Shown: in pieces, positions 9,101 through 17,221 of the stretch | Position numbering within the stretch: position 1 is the stretch's first letter | Layout of the letters: each line of letters starts with the position of its first letter | DNA from: CAYUVA01 sp964448115 [NCBI: uncultured bacterium] | GTDB taxonomy: Bacteria > CAYUVA01 | NCBI GenBank assembly: GCA_964448115.1 | Contig: CAYUVA010000018.1 | Location: 1-64,000 of the forward strand | Reading direction: 5' to 3' | Length of the DNA stretch: 64,000 nt | The notes under the pieces: generated by a model | What the model saw: only the letters and a program-made list of their open reading frames with translations | What the model was told of the DNA's origin: nothing | Database searches by the model: none | Position numbers and translations under genes: made by a program

Positions 9101-9342
9101 GTGCAGCCACCAGTTCCTGGGTCATAGTCGTTTAAAGCTAAAATATTAGTGTCGGTCGTGTAGTAGGCTAAGGTCGGTATAGTGGTACCTGGACAGGTAT
9201 CGCCGCCCCCCTTGCCATTATACTGTTCAAGGGTAATAGTCTTCCCAATTGGAACCTCATCCCCAAAGCTGGGGATCGCCCACATTGCTAAACAAAAGAT
9301 GCCTAAGACTATAGCATCCAATCCTCGAATCATCCTCGACAT
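6199..9342 (-). CDS. Large secreted protein: five Cys-rich PPC-like repeats, two FN3 domains, GYWDT tail
   Basis: A signal peptide (IVLGIFCLAMWAIPSFG) opens the protein (numbering from the ATG at 9348). Five repeats of about 130 residues begin near residues 52, 181, 310, 475 and 606. Each has CPG, then N-D-Y-(N/D)-PG-x-GGCTG, D-(I/V)-(V/I)-Y, D-A-S-L-Y-V-x-TDC, S-C and GTTYYI-x-x-DG. The latter half resembles bacterial pre-peptidase C-terminal (PPC) domains. Four conserved Cys per repeat could form disulfides outside the cell. Thr/Pro spacers lie near 436-470 and 731-750. Two fibronectin type III domains occupy about 751-841 and 846-938. Residues 939-1049 form the tail domain shared with the proteins ending at 28417, 34942 and 50379. 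AAGGAG (9351-9356) is 8 bases before the ATG at 9342 but only 2 before the ATG at 9348, so I prefer 9342. Likely surface or extracellular; ligand unknown. Confidence 0.85.
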   Translation of the reverse strand: MSRMIRGLDAIVLGIFCLAMWAIPSFGDEVPIGKTITLEQYNGKGGGDTCPGTTIPTLAYYTTDTNILALNDYDPGTGGCTGIFATGPDVVYNFTPPKDMRVILIMDPADFDASIYVVTDCSDMDSCVAGADRVASGEPEYIVDLHLAQGTTYYIICDGTWPLSFGTFNLYFYVYQDVCPGIEVPSLPYHGADDSIYGDDDYNPGGGGCTGHTAAGKDLIYHYDPPYDQKISVIMDPTGFDASLYIATDCKDLTTCIAGSDQYTTGGTEMLHNVPVQSGTRYYIFFDAYEPYEGGEFTFDVHEADDICPGTVVDSLPFIRSRNMSNAENNYNPGSSGCTGYSEPGRDIVFSYTPPSNMSIDVYLWQEEAYDPAIYVVTDCDDMGTCIAGVDTVNDPEVLSNVPLTGGTTYYIVCDSYDAEDIGSFQILIASSGVSPTPPPTPTATATPTLTPYPTSTPTRTPTPGQPPSGDTCPGIQVNSLPFSTQGNTNDPEIHNDYNPGSGGCTGYNAYGKDIVYSFTPSRNLEVNIILEPSDYDASLYVVTDCGNMDSCLRGSDQALSGGAETISNMLLQAGTTYYIISDGFDSGDNGNYALTVELKNERCPGKLIPQVPYSHSGDTSYAANDYDPGNGGCTGYKAIGADVVYQYNPASNQNVDITLTAVDPFDASLYVLTDCENMASCIAGSDSGTPERILDLALAAGQSYFIVVDGYDADDMGSYNLYIALAGQPTPTPTQPGQTPTPTSPPPSAPRGLTAEGQGDRIALDWEDNSETNLAGYNVYRRKSDVSGFTRIADLESQSHYSDEDVQPATLYNYFVTAVNDLGLESEPSNTVSASTGSDAPSKPRNLRGWMVGPSAHLDWDDNTEPDLKGYYIYRRETPTGGYIVLNQGWPVKSSNYIDNTVVGNKRYYYSVTALNNAGLESEKSNEVEVIIDLIAPQIYLGGYWDTELDHTGGYLTMVAYVYELPVPIYSTPIEVEIYYQGIPSGVKLLDNGVYPDPGGIAGDNVFALGVPMESGLSPMTIELGLVANDGVRNLSKQWPYLRAGE

Positions 9343-9466
9343 AGCCATAACTCCTTTACAATCGATTCTCGTTTCTAATTTGCTTTAATTATATTAACAT
9401 GTTTCCCGTTTTCAAGTCCTGCTTTGAACAGCCCCATCTCGACTTGGGCACGATAAGTACAAAACC

Positions 9467-9928
9467 CTAGTATTCAAGGGCGCCGGTTGGGCAAGCGAGC
9501 ACGCACCAGGGCTGATCGTTTCTACCTTGGCACAGGTCGCACTTGATTAGCAGACCTTTATCCTGATCAACCCACAATCCCTGTTGCGGGCATACATCGA
9601 TACAAAGCCCGCAAAGGCTGCACGACTGCATATCAAGGATCACCTTTGAGTTGTCATCATTCCTGAATAAAGCGCCATCGGGGCAAACATCGATACATGG
9701 CGCATCTTCACACTGAGTGCAAAGCACAGGGTACTCACTGCGTGCAAAGGGATCGCGATGGATCCTGATGGCTGCTTTTTCCGGGCTGCAAAAGCCAAAA
9801 AGGCTAAGGCTGCAATAGATGCTGCACAGCAGGCATCCGTTGCATAGCTCGGGGTTTACCTTGACGCCCATAACATAGGATGATAGTCCCGCCAGCGCTT
9901 TTTTACAAACCTTAATTGCACTGACCAT
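9467..9928 (-). CDS. Four-cluster ferredoxin-type iron-sulfur protein (HycB/CooF-like)
   Basis: The 153-residue protein holds sixteen cysteines in four groups typical of electron-transfer subunits with four [4Fe-4S] clusters: CNGCLLCSIYC, CTQCEDAPCIDVCP, CSLCGLCIDVCP and CDLCQGRNDQPWCVLACP. Proteins of this family (HycB, CooF, PhsB/DmsB-like) carry electrons to or from a partner oxidoreductase. No molybdopterin, hydrogenase or membrane-anchor gene lies beside it, so its partner must be elsewhere. It is divergent from the QueG-like Fe-S gene, 40 bases away, so the two may share a promoter region. Confidence 0.85.
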   Translation of the reverse strand: MVSAIKVCKKALAGLSSYVMGVKVNPELCNGCLLCSIYCSLSLFGFCSPEKAAIRIHRDPFARSEYPVLCTQCEDAPCIDVCPDGALFRNDDNSKVILDMQSCSLCGLCIDVCPQQGLWVDQDKGLLIKCDLCQGRNDQPWCVLACPTGALEY

Positions 9929-9968
9929 GGTTGATAAGAGCTAAGAACTCGATTATCATTGCCCTTAT

Positions 9969-10643
9969 ATGAAGGATCACACAACCGAGCTTAACCACCT
10001 TCTCGATGCGCTGAATGTTCCTATTCGGGGCATCGCTCTCACCGAGAGGGCAGCGGATTATATCTACCCTGAATTCAGGGAAAGATTCATCTTGCGATAT
10101 CCCTATGCAATTGTGATGGGATATCCGATATCCAGGGGTATCGTTGATGAGTGTGTTGATGGACCGACCATCATGTACAAGCACCACTATAAGACGGTGA
10201 ACTACCTGCTCGATCAGACAGCATATAAGGTATTTTACTTTATTCAGGAGCAAGGCTTCCATTCAGTGCCGGTCAGCTCCTCGCAGATAGTGAACTGGGA
10301 GGCACAATGGGGGCATCTGTCGCACAAGGTATTCGGCTACTACGCCGGGATCGGTTGGATTGGCAGATCCACCCTGCTCATTCATCCCAAGTATCATGCT
10401 CACGCTCGCTATGTAACCGTATTGACCGACCTTCCTTTAACTGTAAACGAACCTTATGACAGTTCAGACTGCGGGGATTGCACCGACTGCATCGATGCCT
10501 GCCCGGTCAAGGCGATTAATCAAAGCGCCCATGAATACGATAAGCAGCTCTGCATCGAGATGCTCAAGAAGTACCAGGGCAGGCGTGGCATTGGAGTCAT
10601 GATCTGTGGTATCTGCATAAGAGCTTGTAAAGGTAAACGATAA
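9969..10643 (+). CDS. QueG-like iron-sulfur protein (epoxyqueuosine reductase relative)
   Basis: This 224-residue protein resembles the epoxyqueuosine reductase/reductive dehalogenase superfamily: a GIGWIGRSTLLIHPKY motif precedes a ferredoxin domain with CGDCTDCIDACP and a second cysteine set (LCIEM...MICGICIRACKG) for two [4Fe-4S] clusters. True QueG proteins are about 300-380 residues and bind cobalamin through an N-terminal domain. Here the N-terminal part is short (about 115 residues) and the C-terminal HEAT-like region is absent. A short clade of QueG-like proteins of unknown role exists in anaerobes, so tRNA modification is not assured. The MacB-type permease begins 5 bases downstream. 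Confidence 0.75.
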   Translation: MKDHTTELNHLLDALNVPIRGIALTERAADYIYPEFRERFILRYPYAIVMGYPISRGIVDECVDGPTIMYKHHYKTVNYLLDQTAYKVFYFIQEQGFHSVPVSSSQIVNWEAQWGHLSHKVFGYYAGIGWIGRSTLLIHPKYHAHARYVTVLTDLPLTVNEPYDSSDCGDCTDCIDACPVKAINQSAHEYDKQLCIEMLKKYQGRRGIGVMICGICIRACKGKR

Positions 10644-10648
10644 TAGGT

Positions 10649-11881
10649 ATGCATCTTGGAGAGAATCTCAAGATCGGCATAAAGGAGCTATTAAGCAATA
10701 AGCTGCGCTCCTTTCTTACCATGCTCGGTGTCATATTCGGCGTTGCTGCGGTCATAGCCATAGTATCCATCGGCGAGGGTGCCAGGGAGGAAGCGCTTCA
10801 GCAGATACGGCTGATGGGCGCCAACAATCTTTGCATCCAGGCGGTCGAGCTTTCCGGTGATAGCCTGGCAAATGCCAGGCAGAAAAATCCCCAAGGTCTG
10901 AATCTAAAGGATGTTGAACTGATAACTAATAACTGTAAATATGCGCTTAATATCGCCCCGTTGGTCAAGCTGAAACACCGCTTGATTTATAAGGGAAGGT
11001 TTCCCGCCGCCCAGGTGATCGCTACAACCGATAGCTATCCCAAGATATTGAATTTCAAGCTCGCCATGGGCAGATTCTTTAACCAGGACGACATAGACAA
11101 TAACAGCCGCGTCTGCGTTCTAGGAAGTGATGTTGCAAAAGAGCTATCACCTACCGCTAGCCTTCTCGGCGAGCAGGTGAGGATTCTAGATTATGCCTTT
11201 ACGGTCATTGGCATTATGGAGGACAAGGATATCTCAGGCTCACGCATCTTCTCCATCAGGGACCTCAATAAGGATGTTTATATACCCATTACTTCGGTAA
11301 TCAAGCGCTTCCCAGTGGAACCGGATAGACAACATCAACTCGATGAGATCCTGGTGAAACTAGGCAGCCAGCAAGATATACCCCCGGCTCTTAGCCTTGT
11401 AAAACGCATCCTTAACAGGGCACATAACAACATCAAGGACTTCGAGATCGTAATACCCCTTCAGCTTCTGCGCCAACAGCAACAAACACAACGAATCTTC
11501 AACATCGTGATGGGCTTCATAGCCGGCATATCGCTTTTGGTAGGCGGTATCGGTATCATGAACATAATGCTGACAACCGTGGTACAAAGAACCAGAGAGA
11601 TCGGCATCCGAAGGGCTATTGGTGCCACTAAAATAAATATCATGCAACAATTCCTCATCGAGTGCTTGATTATGGCCATACTAGGCGGAACTCTCGGCAT
11701 ATTTCTCGGGATCGAGCTGGCATATTTGATAAATCTCTATGCCAGGTGGAGGACCATAATCTCCATAAAGGCAATCCTGGTAGCGTTTATCGTAGCCGGG
11801 CTTACCGGCATCATCTTCGGGCTTTTTCCCGCTTACAAGGCTGCCGACCTGGACCCAATAGATGCCCTTAGATATGAATGA
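10649..11881 (+). CDS. MacB/FtsX-type ABC transporter permease
   Basis: This 410-residue protein has the MacB layout. A first membrane segment (SFLTMLGVIFGVAAVIAIVSIG) follows the ELLSNKLR amphipathic start. A periplasmic MacB_PCD domain spans about residues 50-270. The FtsX-type C-terminal membrane block includes MGFIAGISLLVGGIGIMNIM, VVQRTREIGIRRAIGA (coupling helix) and two more helices ending at GLFPAYKAADLDPIDALRYE. In the family these couple to a cytoplasmic ATPase for export of lipoproteins, antibiotics or peptides, or as mechanotransmitters. No ATPase or adaptor gene is next to it. The QueG-like gene is 5 bases upstream on the same strand. Convergent with ruvB. Confidence 0.88.
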   Translation: MHLGENLKIGIKELLSNKLRSFLTMLGVIFGVAAVIAIVSIGEGAREEALQQIRLMGANNLCIQAVELSGDSLANARQKNPQGLNLKDVELITNNCKYALNIAPLVKLKHRLIYKGRFPAAQVIATTDSYPKILNFKLAMGRFFNQDDIDNNSRVCVLGSDVAKELSPTASLLGEQVRILDYAFTVIGIMEDKDISGSRIFSIRDLNKDVYIPITSVIKRFPVEPDRQHQLDEILVKLGSQQDIPPALSLVKRILNRAHNNIKDFEIVIPLQLLRQQQQTQRIFNIVMGFIAGISLLVGGIGIMNIMLTTVVQRTREIGIRRAIGATKINIMQQFLIECLIMAILGGTLGIFLGIELAYLINLYARWRTIISIKAILVAFIVAGLTGIIFGLFPAYKAADLDPIDALRYE

Positions 11882-11899
11882 TATGCTGCATTCTTGATG

Positions 11900-12997
11900 C
11901 TACTCTGCCTGCTCATCATCTCCCCTATCTTCGTAATCCAGGATGCTAAGCGGCTTGAAGCCACCCTTGGAAGTAGGGATACCAAGGTGCTTGTATGCTT
12001 TTTGGGTCGCGGTTCTGCCCCGCTGGGTTCGATTGACAAAGCCAATCTTCAATAGATAAGGCTCTACTACATCGATAAGCGTATCCTCCTCCTCTTGCAG
12101 GGTGGCTGCCAGAGCATTTATCCCCACCGGTCCCCCGCCATATTGCTTGATTATGGTGTTGAGCACCGCTATATCGAGCTTATCCAGCCCCAACTTGTCG
12201 ATGCCGAGCATCTTTAGGGCTGCATCTGCTACCTTGCTGTCTATCTTGCCATCCCCCTTCACCAGCGCGTAATCGCTCACCCGGCGCAATATGCGATTGG
12301 CTATGCGTGGAGTTCCACGAGATCGATGGGCTATCTCCTTGCAGCCGTCGAGCGTTATCGGGTGTTGGAGGATCTTGGCGCTTCGAGACACGATACTGAC
12401 CAGGTCATCGATCTGATAAAAATCCAAGTGATGGAATATGCCGAAGCGCTCACGAAGCGGTGGAGTCAACAATCCGGCGCGCGTGGTAGCACCGATCAAG
12501 GTGAAGCGCTTGAGCTGGAACTTGATCGTCCTGGCATGGGGTCCCCTGTCTATGACGAAATCGACCACGAAATCTTCCATGGCGCTGTATAGGAATTCCT
12601 CGACAATGCGTGGCAGCCTATGTATCTCATCGATGAAGAAAATATGCCCCTCGCCGAGCTTGGTCAGAATGCCCATCAGGTCAGCCGGGCGCTCCAGGGT
12701 AGGTCCGCTAGCGCAGGTGATACTTGCTCCCATCTCATTAGCGATGATGTGTGCCAGGGTGGTCTTGCCGAGTCCGGGCGGACCGTGAAAGAGAATGTGA
12801 TCCAGTGGCTTACCCCGTTTTTTAGCAGCAGCGATCGAGATCTGAAGGTTCTCAACAACCCGTTTCTGCCCTATGTATTCATCGAGTTTCTTTGGACGGA
12901 GGCTGCTAAGATAGGTAACCTCCTCGCCAGATTCGCCTTTGGAGATAATGCTATCCTCGCGGATACGCTTTATCTTGTCTTTATTTTCTCTGGTCAT
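11900..12997 (-). CDS. ruvB: Holliday junction DNA helicase RuvB
   Basis: RuvB is the hexameric AAA+ motor that drives branch migration of Holliday junctions with RuvA. The 365-residue product has [14 protein letters not shown] (Walker A), FIDEIHRL (Walker B), [19 protein letters not shown] (sensor 1 and following helix) and [17 protein letters not shown] (sensor 2), followed by the winged-helix domain ending near [13 protein letters not shown]. It is slightly longer than the usual 330-350 because of extra residues at both ends. It is the last gene of the yebC-ruvC-ruvA-ruvB run, and its start shares one base with the ruvA stop. Confidence 0.97.
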   Translation of the reverse strand: MTRENKDKIKRIREDSIISKGESGEEVTYLSSLRPKKLDEYIGQKRVVENLQISIAAAKKRGKPLDHILFHGPPGLGKTTLAHIIANEMGASITCASGPTLERPADLMGILTKLGEGHIFFIDEIHRLPRIVEEFLYSAMEDFVVDFVIDRGPHARTIKFQLKRFTLIGATTRAGLLTPPLRERFGIFHHLDFYQIDDLVSIVSRSAKILQHPITLDGCKEIAHRSRGTPRIANRILRRVSDYALVKGDGKIDSKVADAALKMLGIDKLGLDKLDIAVLNTIIKQYGGGPVGINALAATLQEEEDTLIDVVEPYLLKIGFVNRTQRGRTATQKAYKHLGIPTSKGGFKPLSILDYEDRGDDEQAE

Positions 12998-13611
12998 TAC
13001 AGCTTATAAAGCTCCTTCAGGAATTCCTCCACGCTACCTATCGATTTGCCGCTGGCGAGGATCTGGTTTACCAGGCCATGCGCTTCCCTGTCAGTATATC
13101 CAAGCTGTGCTAAAACCTGGATTATTTCCACTCTTAGCGAAGAGGTGCCCGGCGCAGCAAATGGCTCCGCAGCCTCCACGCTCTCCAGGCAGAACTCGCC
13201 CATTTTTCCTTGCAGTCGGGCGACTATATCCCGCGCCTTCTGCTTGCCGATGCCGGGCAGGGATTTTACCATGTCGATATCTCCGCGTTCTATTGCCTGC
13301 GCGATCTCGTGCACTGGCATGATCATAGCCTTGGCTGCCACTCGGGGACCAACCCCGCCGACCTTGACGAACTGCTCGAAGAAATCCCGTTCCCGCTCGC
13401 CCTTGAAGCCGATCAGCATCGGGTTTATTCTGCTTTTCTCCGCTGACACATATAAGATGGTATGCAGTATTACCTGATTGCCCAAAGATAGCCAATCTCC
13501 CTGTTCCACATAAATAGCGGGGATCAAGACTCCCAATCCTATACCGCCGACCTCTAGGATCACATAGTTTTGCCTAAGCGCGATCACCTTTCCATGGATC
13601 GTCTCGATCAC
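12997..13611 (-). CDS. ruvA: Holliday junction DNA helicase subunit RuvA
   Basis: RuvA binds the four-way junction as a tetramer and loads RuvB. The 204-residue protein starts with the OB-fold [20 protein letters not shown], followed by tandem helix-hairpin-helix motifs ([16 protein letters not shown] and [16 protein letters not shown]) and a C-terminal three-helix domain that contacts RuvB ([19 protein letters not shown]). Length is standard. It overlaps ruvC by 4 bases at its start and touches ruvB at its end. Confidence 0.97.
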   Translation of the reverse strand: MIETIHGKVIALRQNYVILEVGGIGLGVLIPAIYVEQGDWLSLGNQVILHTILYVSAEKSRINPMLIGFKGERERDFFEQFVKVGGVGPRVAAKAMIMPVHEIAQAIERGDIDMVKSLPGIGKQKARDIVARLQGKMGEFCLESVEAAEPFAAPGTSSLRVEIIQVLAQLGYTDREAHGLVNQILASGKSIGSVEEFLKELYKL

Positions 13612-14105
13612 GGTGCGATGTTCTCCAGGTGCATGAGGTGTGCGATGGCGAGCGCCAGGGCATCGCTGACATCGTAGTGCTTTATTCTACCCTGAATGCC
13701 CAGCATATCCTGCACCATGCCGCGTACCTGTTCCTTGGAGGCGCTCCCCTTGCCGGTGATCATCTTTTTTACCATTGCTGGTCGGTAATTTACCACCTCG
13801 ATCTTTTTTATAAATGCCGAGGCATATATGACTCCCCTGGCATGAGCCATCAATATTGCGGTTTGAGGGTGTCGATAGTGGCTGTAAAGCTCCTCGAGTG
13901 CCATATAATCTGGCTTAAACTCTTCGAGCAGCTCCATGGTCCCCTCCATGATATTTGCCAGCCTTACTCCCAACGGTCTCTGTGGCGAATTCTTCAGTAT
14001 TCCGCCCTCGATATATCTATAGCTGCCCGGAGCAATTGCTGCCACTAGTCCATAGCCGGTACTATTCAAGCTGGGATCGATGCCGAGCACCAGGGCATTT
14101 TTCAA
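13608..14105 (-). CDS. ruvC: Crossover junction endodeoxyribonuclease RuvC
   Basis: RuvC is the dimeric resolvase that nicks Holliday junctions. The 165-residue protein shows the RNase H-like fold signature and catalytic acids: [12 protein letters not shown] (Asp10), ALEELY (Glu71) and the C-terminal [14 protein letters not shown], which holds the last acidic residues. Start and stop overlap yebC and ruvA by 4 bases each, so the Ruv genes are translationally coupled. Confidence 0.97.
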   Translation of the reverse strand: MKNALVLGIDPSLNSTGYGLVAAIAPGSYRYIEGGILKNSPQRPLGVRLANIMEGTMELLEEFKPDYMALEELYSHYRHPQTAILMAHARGVIYASAFIKKIEVVNYRPAMVKKMITGKGSASKEQVRGMVQDMLGIQGRIKHYDVSDALALAIAHLMHLENIAP

Positions 14106-14851
14106 TTGGTCGCCTCTTCAAGCTGCTCTTCAGGGATATCGAAGTTAGAATAAACCCTGTTCACATCCTCGTGATCTTCCAGGGCTTCCATGAGCTTTAT
14201 CACCTGCTCCGCCTTCTTTCCCTCTACCCTGACCGTGTTGTTGGGGATCATGGTTATCTCCGAAGAGCTTATCAAGAATCCTGCTTTCTCTATTGATTCC
14301 TTTACATCAACGAAATCTTCGGGTGCCGTGTAGATCTCGAAGACATCGCCCTCAGTTGTCATATCCTCGGCGCCAGCTTCCAGCACCACCTCAAGCAGCG
14401 CTTCCTCATCGACTCCCTGTGCATCGACGGTGATATATCCTTTTTTCTCGAACATCCAGGCAACGCAGCCGTTCTCTCCCAGGTTGCCGCCGTTCTTGGA
14501 TAGGATATGGCGCAGCTCGGAAACGGTGCGGTTCTTGTTGTCGGTGAGAACCTCCACCATCAGGGCTGTGCCCCCGGGACCGTAACCCTCGTAGATAGCT
14601 TCCTCGTAGGAGACCCCGGGCAGCTCGCCGGTGCCTTTTTTTATTGCTCGCTCGATATTATCAGCCGGCATGTTCACCGATTTGGCCTCGGCAAGTATGG
14701 TTCGCAGCCTGGGATTACCATCGGGATCACCACCGCCTATACGGGCTGCAACCGTAATCTCTTTTATCAACTTGGAAAAGATCTTGCCCCTCTTCGCGTC
14801 CTCCTTGGCTTTTTTATGCCTTATGCTATGCCATTTAGAGTGTCCGGACAT
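14102..14851 (-). CDS. yebC: YebC/PmpR-family protein (TACO1-like)
   Basis: The 249-residue protein starts with the family hallmark [22 protein letters not shown] and continues with [41 protein letters not shown] and YEGYGPGG. YebC proteins were described as DNA-binding regulators and, more recently, as ribosome-associated factors that help translation of proline-rich stretches. It heads the ruvCAB operon, a common bacterial arrangement. TATAAT on the minus strand at 14929-14934, without a convincing -35, may be its promoter. Confidence 0.95.
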   Translation of the reverse strand: MSGHSKWHSIRHKKAKEDAKRGKIFSKLIKEITVAARIGGGDPDGNPRLRTILAEAKSVNMPADNIERAIKKGTGELPGVSYEEAIYEGYGPGGTALMVEVLTDNKNRTVSELRHILSKNGGNLGENGCVAWMFEKKGYITVDAQGVDEEALLEVVLEAGAEDMTTEGDVFEIYTAPEDFVDVKESIEKAGFLISSSEITMIPNNTVRVEGKKAEQVIKLMEALEDHEDVNRVYSNFDIPEEQLEEATN

Positions 14852-14962
14852 AGTGTTTTTCCCCCCCTTTGATGGCGAGTTATCTTAAAGTGATATCGTA
14901 AGCTAGCTTGTTAAGATATCCTTTTCCCATTATACAGATTTTATATACAACTTATGTGAAAA

Positions 14963-14984
14963 CTTCAAGATGCATGACTTGAAG
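14963..14984. repeat. Short inverted repeat between yebC and pepF
   Basis: CTTCAAG (14963-14969) and CTTGAAG (14978-14984) form a perfect 7-base inverted repeat with an 8-base loop in the 255-base gap between the divergent yebC and pepF genes. It could be an operator. A second palindrome, AAGCTAGCTT, lies at about 14901-14910. No gene is seen in this gap. Confidence 0.45.
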
Positions 14985-15112
14985 CATCGTTGAAAAAGAA
15001 TCCAACAGGGTGTAAAGTCGCTTACGATGTCAAGCTCGGTTAACTTGATAAGCAAGTTGCGTTCGTAAAAAAAAACATAATTGCCTTATTTGGTCAACGG
15101 GAGGTCTTGATC

Positions 15113-16936
15113 ATGTCAAATGAAAAAGGAGTCAAGTGGAGCCTGGATAGCTATTTCCCCAGCTTTGGTGGAGCTGAGATGATCAAATTCAAGGATGATC
15201 TTGTGAAAGATATCTCTGACTTGGGCCAAAGATCAGCAACTTTAGATACGCTAAGCAGCGAGAACATTGAAGATTGGCTTGGGATCATCCTGAAAATCGA
15301 GGACCTCATCGTCCGCCTGACCCATATCGGCTCATACATCAATTGTCTTAGCGCATCCGATGCCAACAACGAGGATTATCTCAAGGAGAGCGCTGCCCTA
15401 AGGATGCTCTACGCCCAGTATGGCAAGGTTCACACTGACCTGCTACATGCACTAAAAGCAGCATCTCAGCAGGACTTTGATAAACTGTGCCAGATGGAGC
15501 CGTTAAAGGGTGCTGAGTACTTTCTGAAAAGAACCAGGAAGATCTCGCGCTTTACCATGAGCAGGGAGCTTGAGCACCTGGTCGATGACCTTGAGGTCGA
15601 TGGATTCCACTCCTGGGGAAGGCTGTATAATACCGTCTCAGGAAAGCTGAAGTTCGAGATGGTATATCCGGATGGCAAGAAGGAGATACTACCCATCTCT
15701 CAGCAGCGAGCTCTTCTTACCGATGTGGATCGCCGAATAGGCAAGGCAGCCTTCGAGGGGGGTAACAAGGCATGGCAGTCGGTAGAGCATATCTGCGCTG
15801 CTGCCTTGAATCATATCAGCGGAATGCGCCTCACCTTAAACGAGCGCAGGGGTGTGAAACACTTCTTAGATCCAGCGCTTCTTGCTGCTGCCATAGAAAA
15901 AGAGACCCTCGATGCGATGTATGAAGCCATACATGACAATATCGAGATTCCTCGCCAGATCTTTGCCACCAAGGCGAAAGCGATGAATCGCGATAGCATC
16001 GCCTGGTTCGAGCTGAATTCGCCGTTGCCTATCTCGGATAGCACCCGATTCTCTTGGGATGAAGGAGTAGAGATCGTCAAGAATGCCTTTACTGAGGCTT
16101 ATCCTGCACTGGGCGAGTTTTTCGGTGATATCTATAACAAGCGCTGGATAGAGTCCGAGGTTCGAGATGGCAAACGACCGGGCGCATTTTGCACCGGCAG
16201 CTATCTTACTAGGGAACAGCGAATATTCATGACCTTCAACGGCTCCCTGGGCGAGATCAACATCCTGGCTCACGAAAGCGGGCACGCCTGGCATAGCCAC
16301 TTGCTCGGCGAGTTGAGACCATTATCCCGCTCATACCCGATGACTTTAGCTGAGACCGCCTCCACCTTTGCTGAACTCATCCTGAGCAAGGGATTCTCCG
16401 AGTCATCTCACTTTGCTGCGGATCAAAAAGCTCTAATGCTCGATCTTAGGCTGAGCCATGCTGCGACCCTGCTGCTCGATATCACCGTTCGCTTCGAGTT
16501 CGAGAAAACACTCTACGAGGAGAGAAAACAGGGGCTGGTCAGCGTCTCTCGGCTCAAGGAGCTGATGTTACAAACGCAGCGCAAGGTCTTCGGCGATGTG
16601 CTGGAAAAGGGCGGCGAAGACCCCTATTTCTGGGCATCCAAGCTGCACTTTTACATCACTGATGTCTCATTTTACAACTTTCCATATACATTCGGCTTTC
16701 TACTCTCTCAGGGGCTTTTTGCTATCTTCCTGGATGAGGGAGCTGATTTTCTTCCCAAGTATGAGTCATTCTTGAAATATTCAGGCAGCGATACCGCGGA
16801 GAATGTCGCTCGCAAGAGGCTCGGCATCGACCTCTCCAAGCCCGATTTCTGGGAGCGCTCCATACTGAACCTCAAGCAGCCACTTAAGCAATTCCAGCAA
16901 GTGCTCAAGAACACTGAACTTCGGGAAATAGGCTAA
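15113..16936 (+). CDS. pepF: Oligoendopeptidase F family M3 metallopeptidase
   Basis: The product is an M3 (thimet/oligoendopeptidase F) zinc peptidase of about 607 residues. The zinc-binding HExxH site is in NILAHESGHAWHSHLLGE, with the downstream ligand region MTLAETASTFAELIL. Such cytoplasmic enzymes cut short peptides, often as the last step of protein turnover or signal-peptide clearance. The C-terminal signature DPYFWASKLHFYITDVSFYNFPYTFG also matches the family. An upstream TTG at 15107 extends the frame by two codons, but GGGAGG (15099-15104) is spaced 8 bases from the ATG at 15113, so that start is preferred. The CDF fragment begins 2 bases after its stop. Confidence 0.94.
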   Translation: MSNEKGVKWSLDSYFPSFGGAEMIKFKDDLVKDISDLGQRSATLDTLSSENIEDWLGIILKIEDLIVRLTHIGSYINCLSASDANNEDYLKESAALRMLYAQYGKVHTDLLHALKAASQQDFDKLCQMEPLKGAEYFLKRTRKISRFTMSRELEHLVDDLEVDGFHSWGRLYNTVSGKLKFEMVYPDGKKEILPISQQRALLTDVDRRIGKAAFEGGNKAWQSVEHICAAALNHISGMRLTLNERRGVKHFLDPALLAAAIEKETLDAMYEAIHDNIEIPRQIFATKAKAMNRDSIAWFELNSPLPISDSTRFSWDEGVEIVKNAFTEAYPALGEFFGDIYNKRWIESEVRDGKRPGAFCTGSYLTREQRIFMTFNGSLGEINILAHESGHAWHSHLLGELRPLSRSYPMTLAETASTFAELILSKGFSESSHFAADQKALMLDLRLSHAATLLLDITVRFEFEKTLYEERKQGLVSVSRLKELMLQTQRKVFGDVLEKGGEDPYFWASKLHFYITDVSFYNFPYTFGFLLSQGLFAIFLDEGADFLPKYESFLKYSGSDTAENVARKRLGIDLSKPDFWERSILNLKQPLKQFQQVLKNTELREIG

Positions 16937-16938
16937 GC

Positions 16939-17193
16939 ATGCCGGTTTATTCGAGCGCGATTATGAGCGATCCCGAATCCAAGGCTGCCAGCGCCCAGGT
17001 TAGAAGGATCAATATCATCGGGCTGGCAGCCAATATAATCCTGGCATTGTTCAGGTTTGCTGGAGGCATGCTGGGAGCCAGCCAGGCAGTAGTCGCCGAT
17101 GCTGTGCACACTCTTACTGACTCACTTACAGATATTGCATTGTTAGTTACCGATGTTATTGTACCCCTGGAGCCGCAAGAGAAGAATCGTTAA
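16939..17193 (+). CDS. Truncated cation diffusion facilitator (N-terminal fragment)
   Basis: The 84-residue ORF matches only the start of a cation diffusion facilitator: RRINIIGLAANIILALFRFA (first membrane helix) and SQAVVADAVHTLTDSLTDIA, where D-x-x-x-D supplies metal ligands in helix II. Full-length CDF transporters have about 290-400 residues, six helices and a cytoplasmic domain. Here a stop follows the second helix (VPLEPQEKNR), and no remaining CDF sequence is recognisable downstream before the next gene at 17222. It may be a remnant maintained by position behind pepF, or a small membrane protein. Transport activity is unlikely. Confidence 0.65.
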   Translation: MPVYSSAIMSDPESKAASAQVRRINIIGLAANIILALFRFAGGMLGASQAVVADAVHTLTDSLTDIALLVTDVIVPLEPQEKNR

Positions 17194-17221
17194 AAACAGC
17201 ATAAAAACAAGGAGCTGAATT

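Noticed and set aside
6118-9388. Several open frames on the plus strand across 6118-9388
   Set aside because: They are antisense to a clearly coding repeat protein and share its repeat periodicity; none has a ribosome binding site or a recognisable domain.
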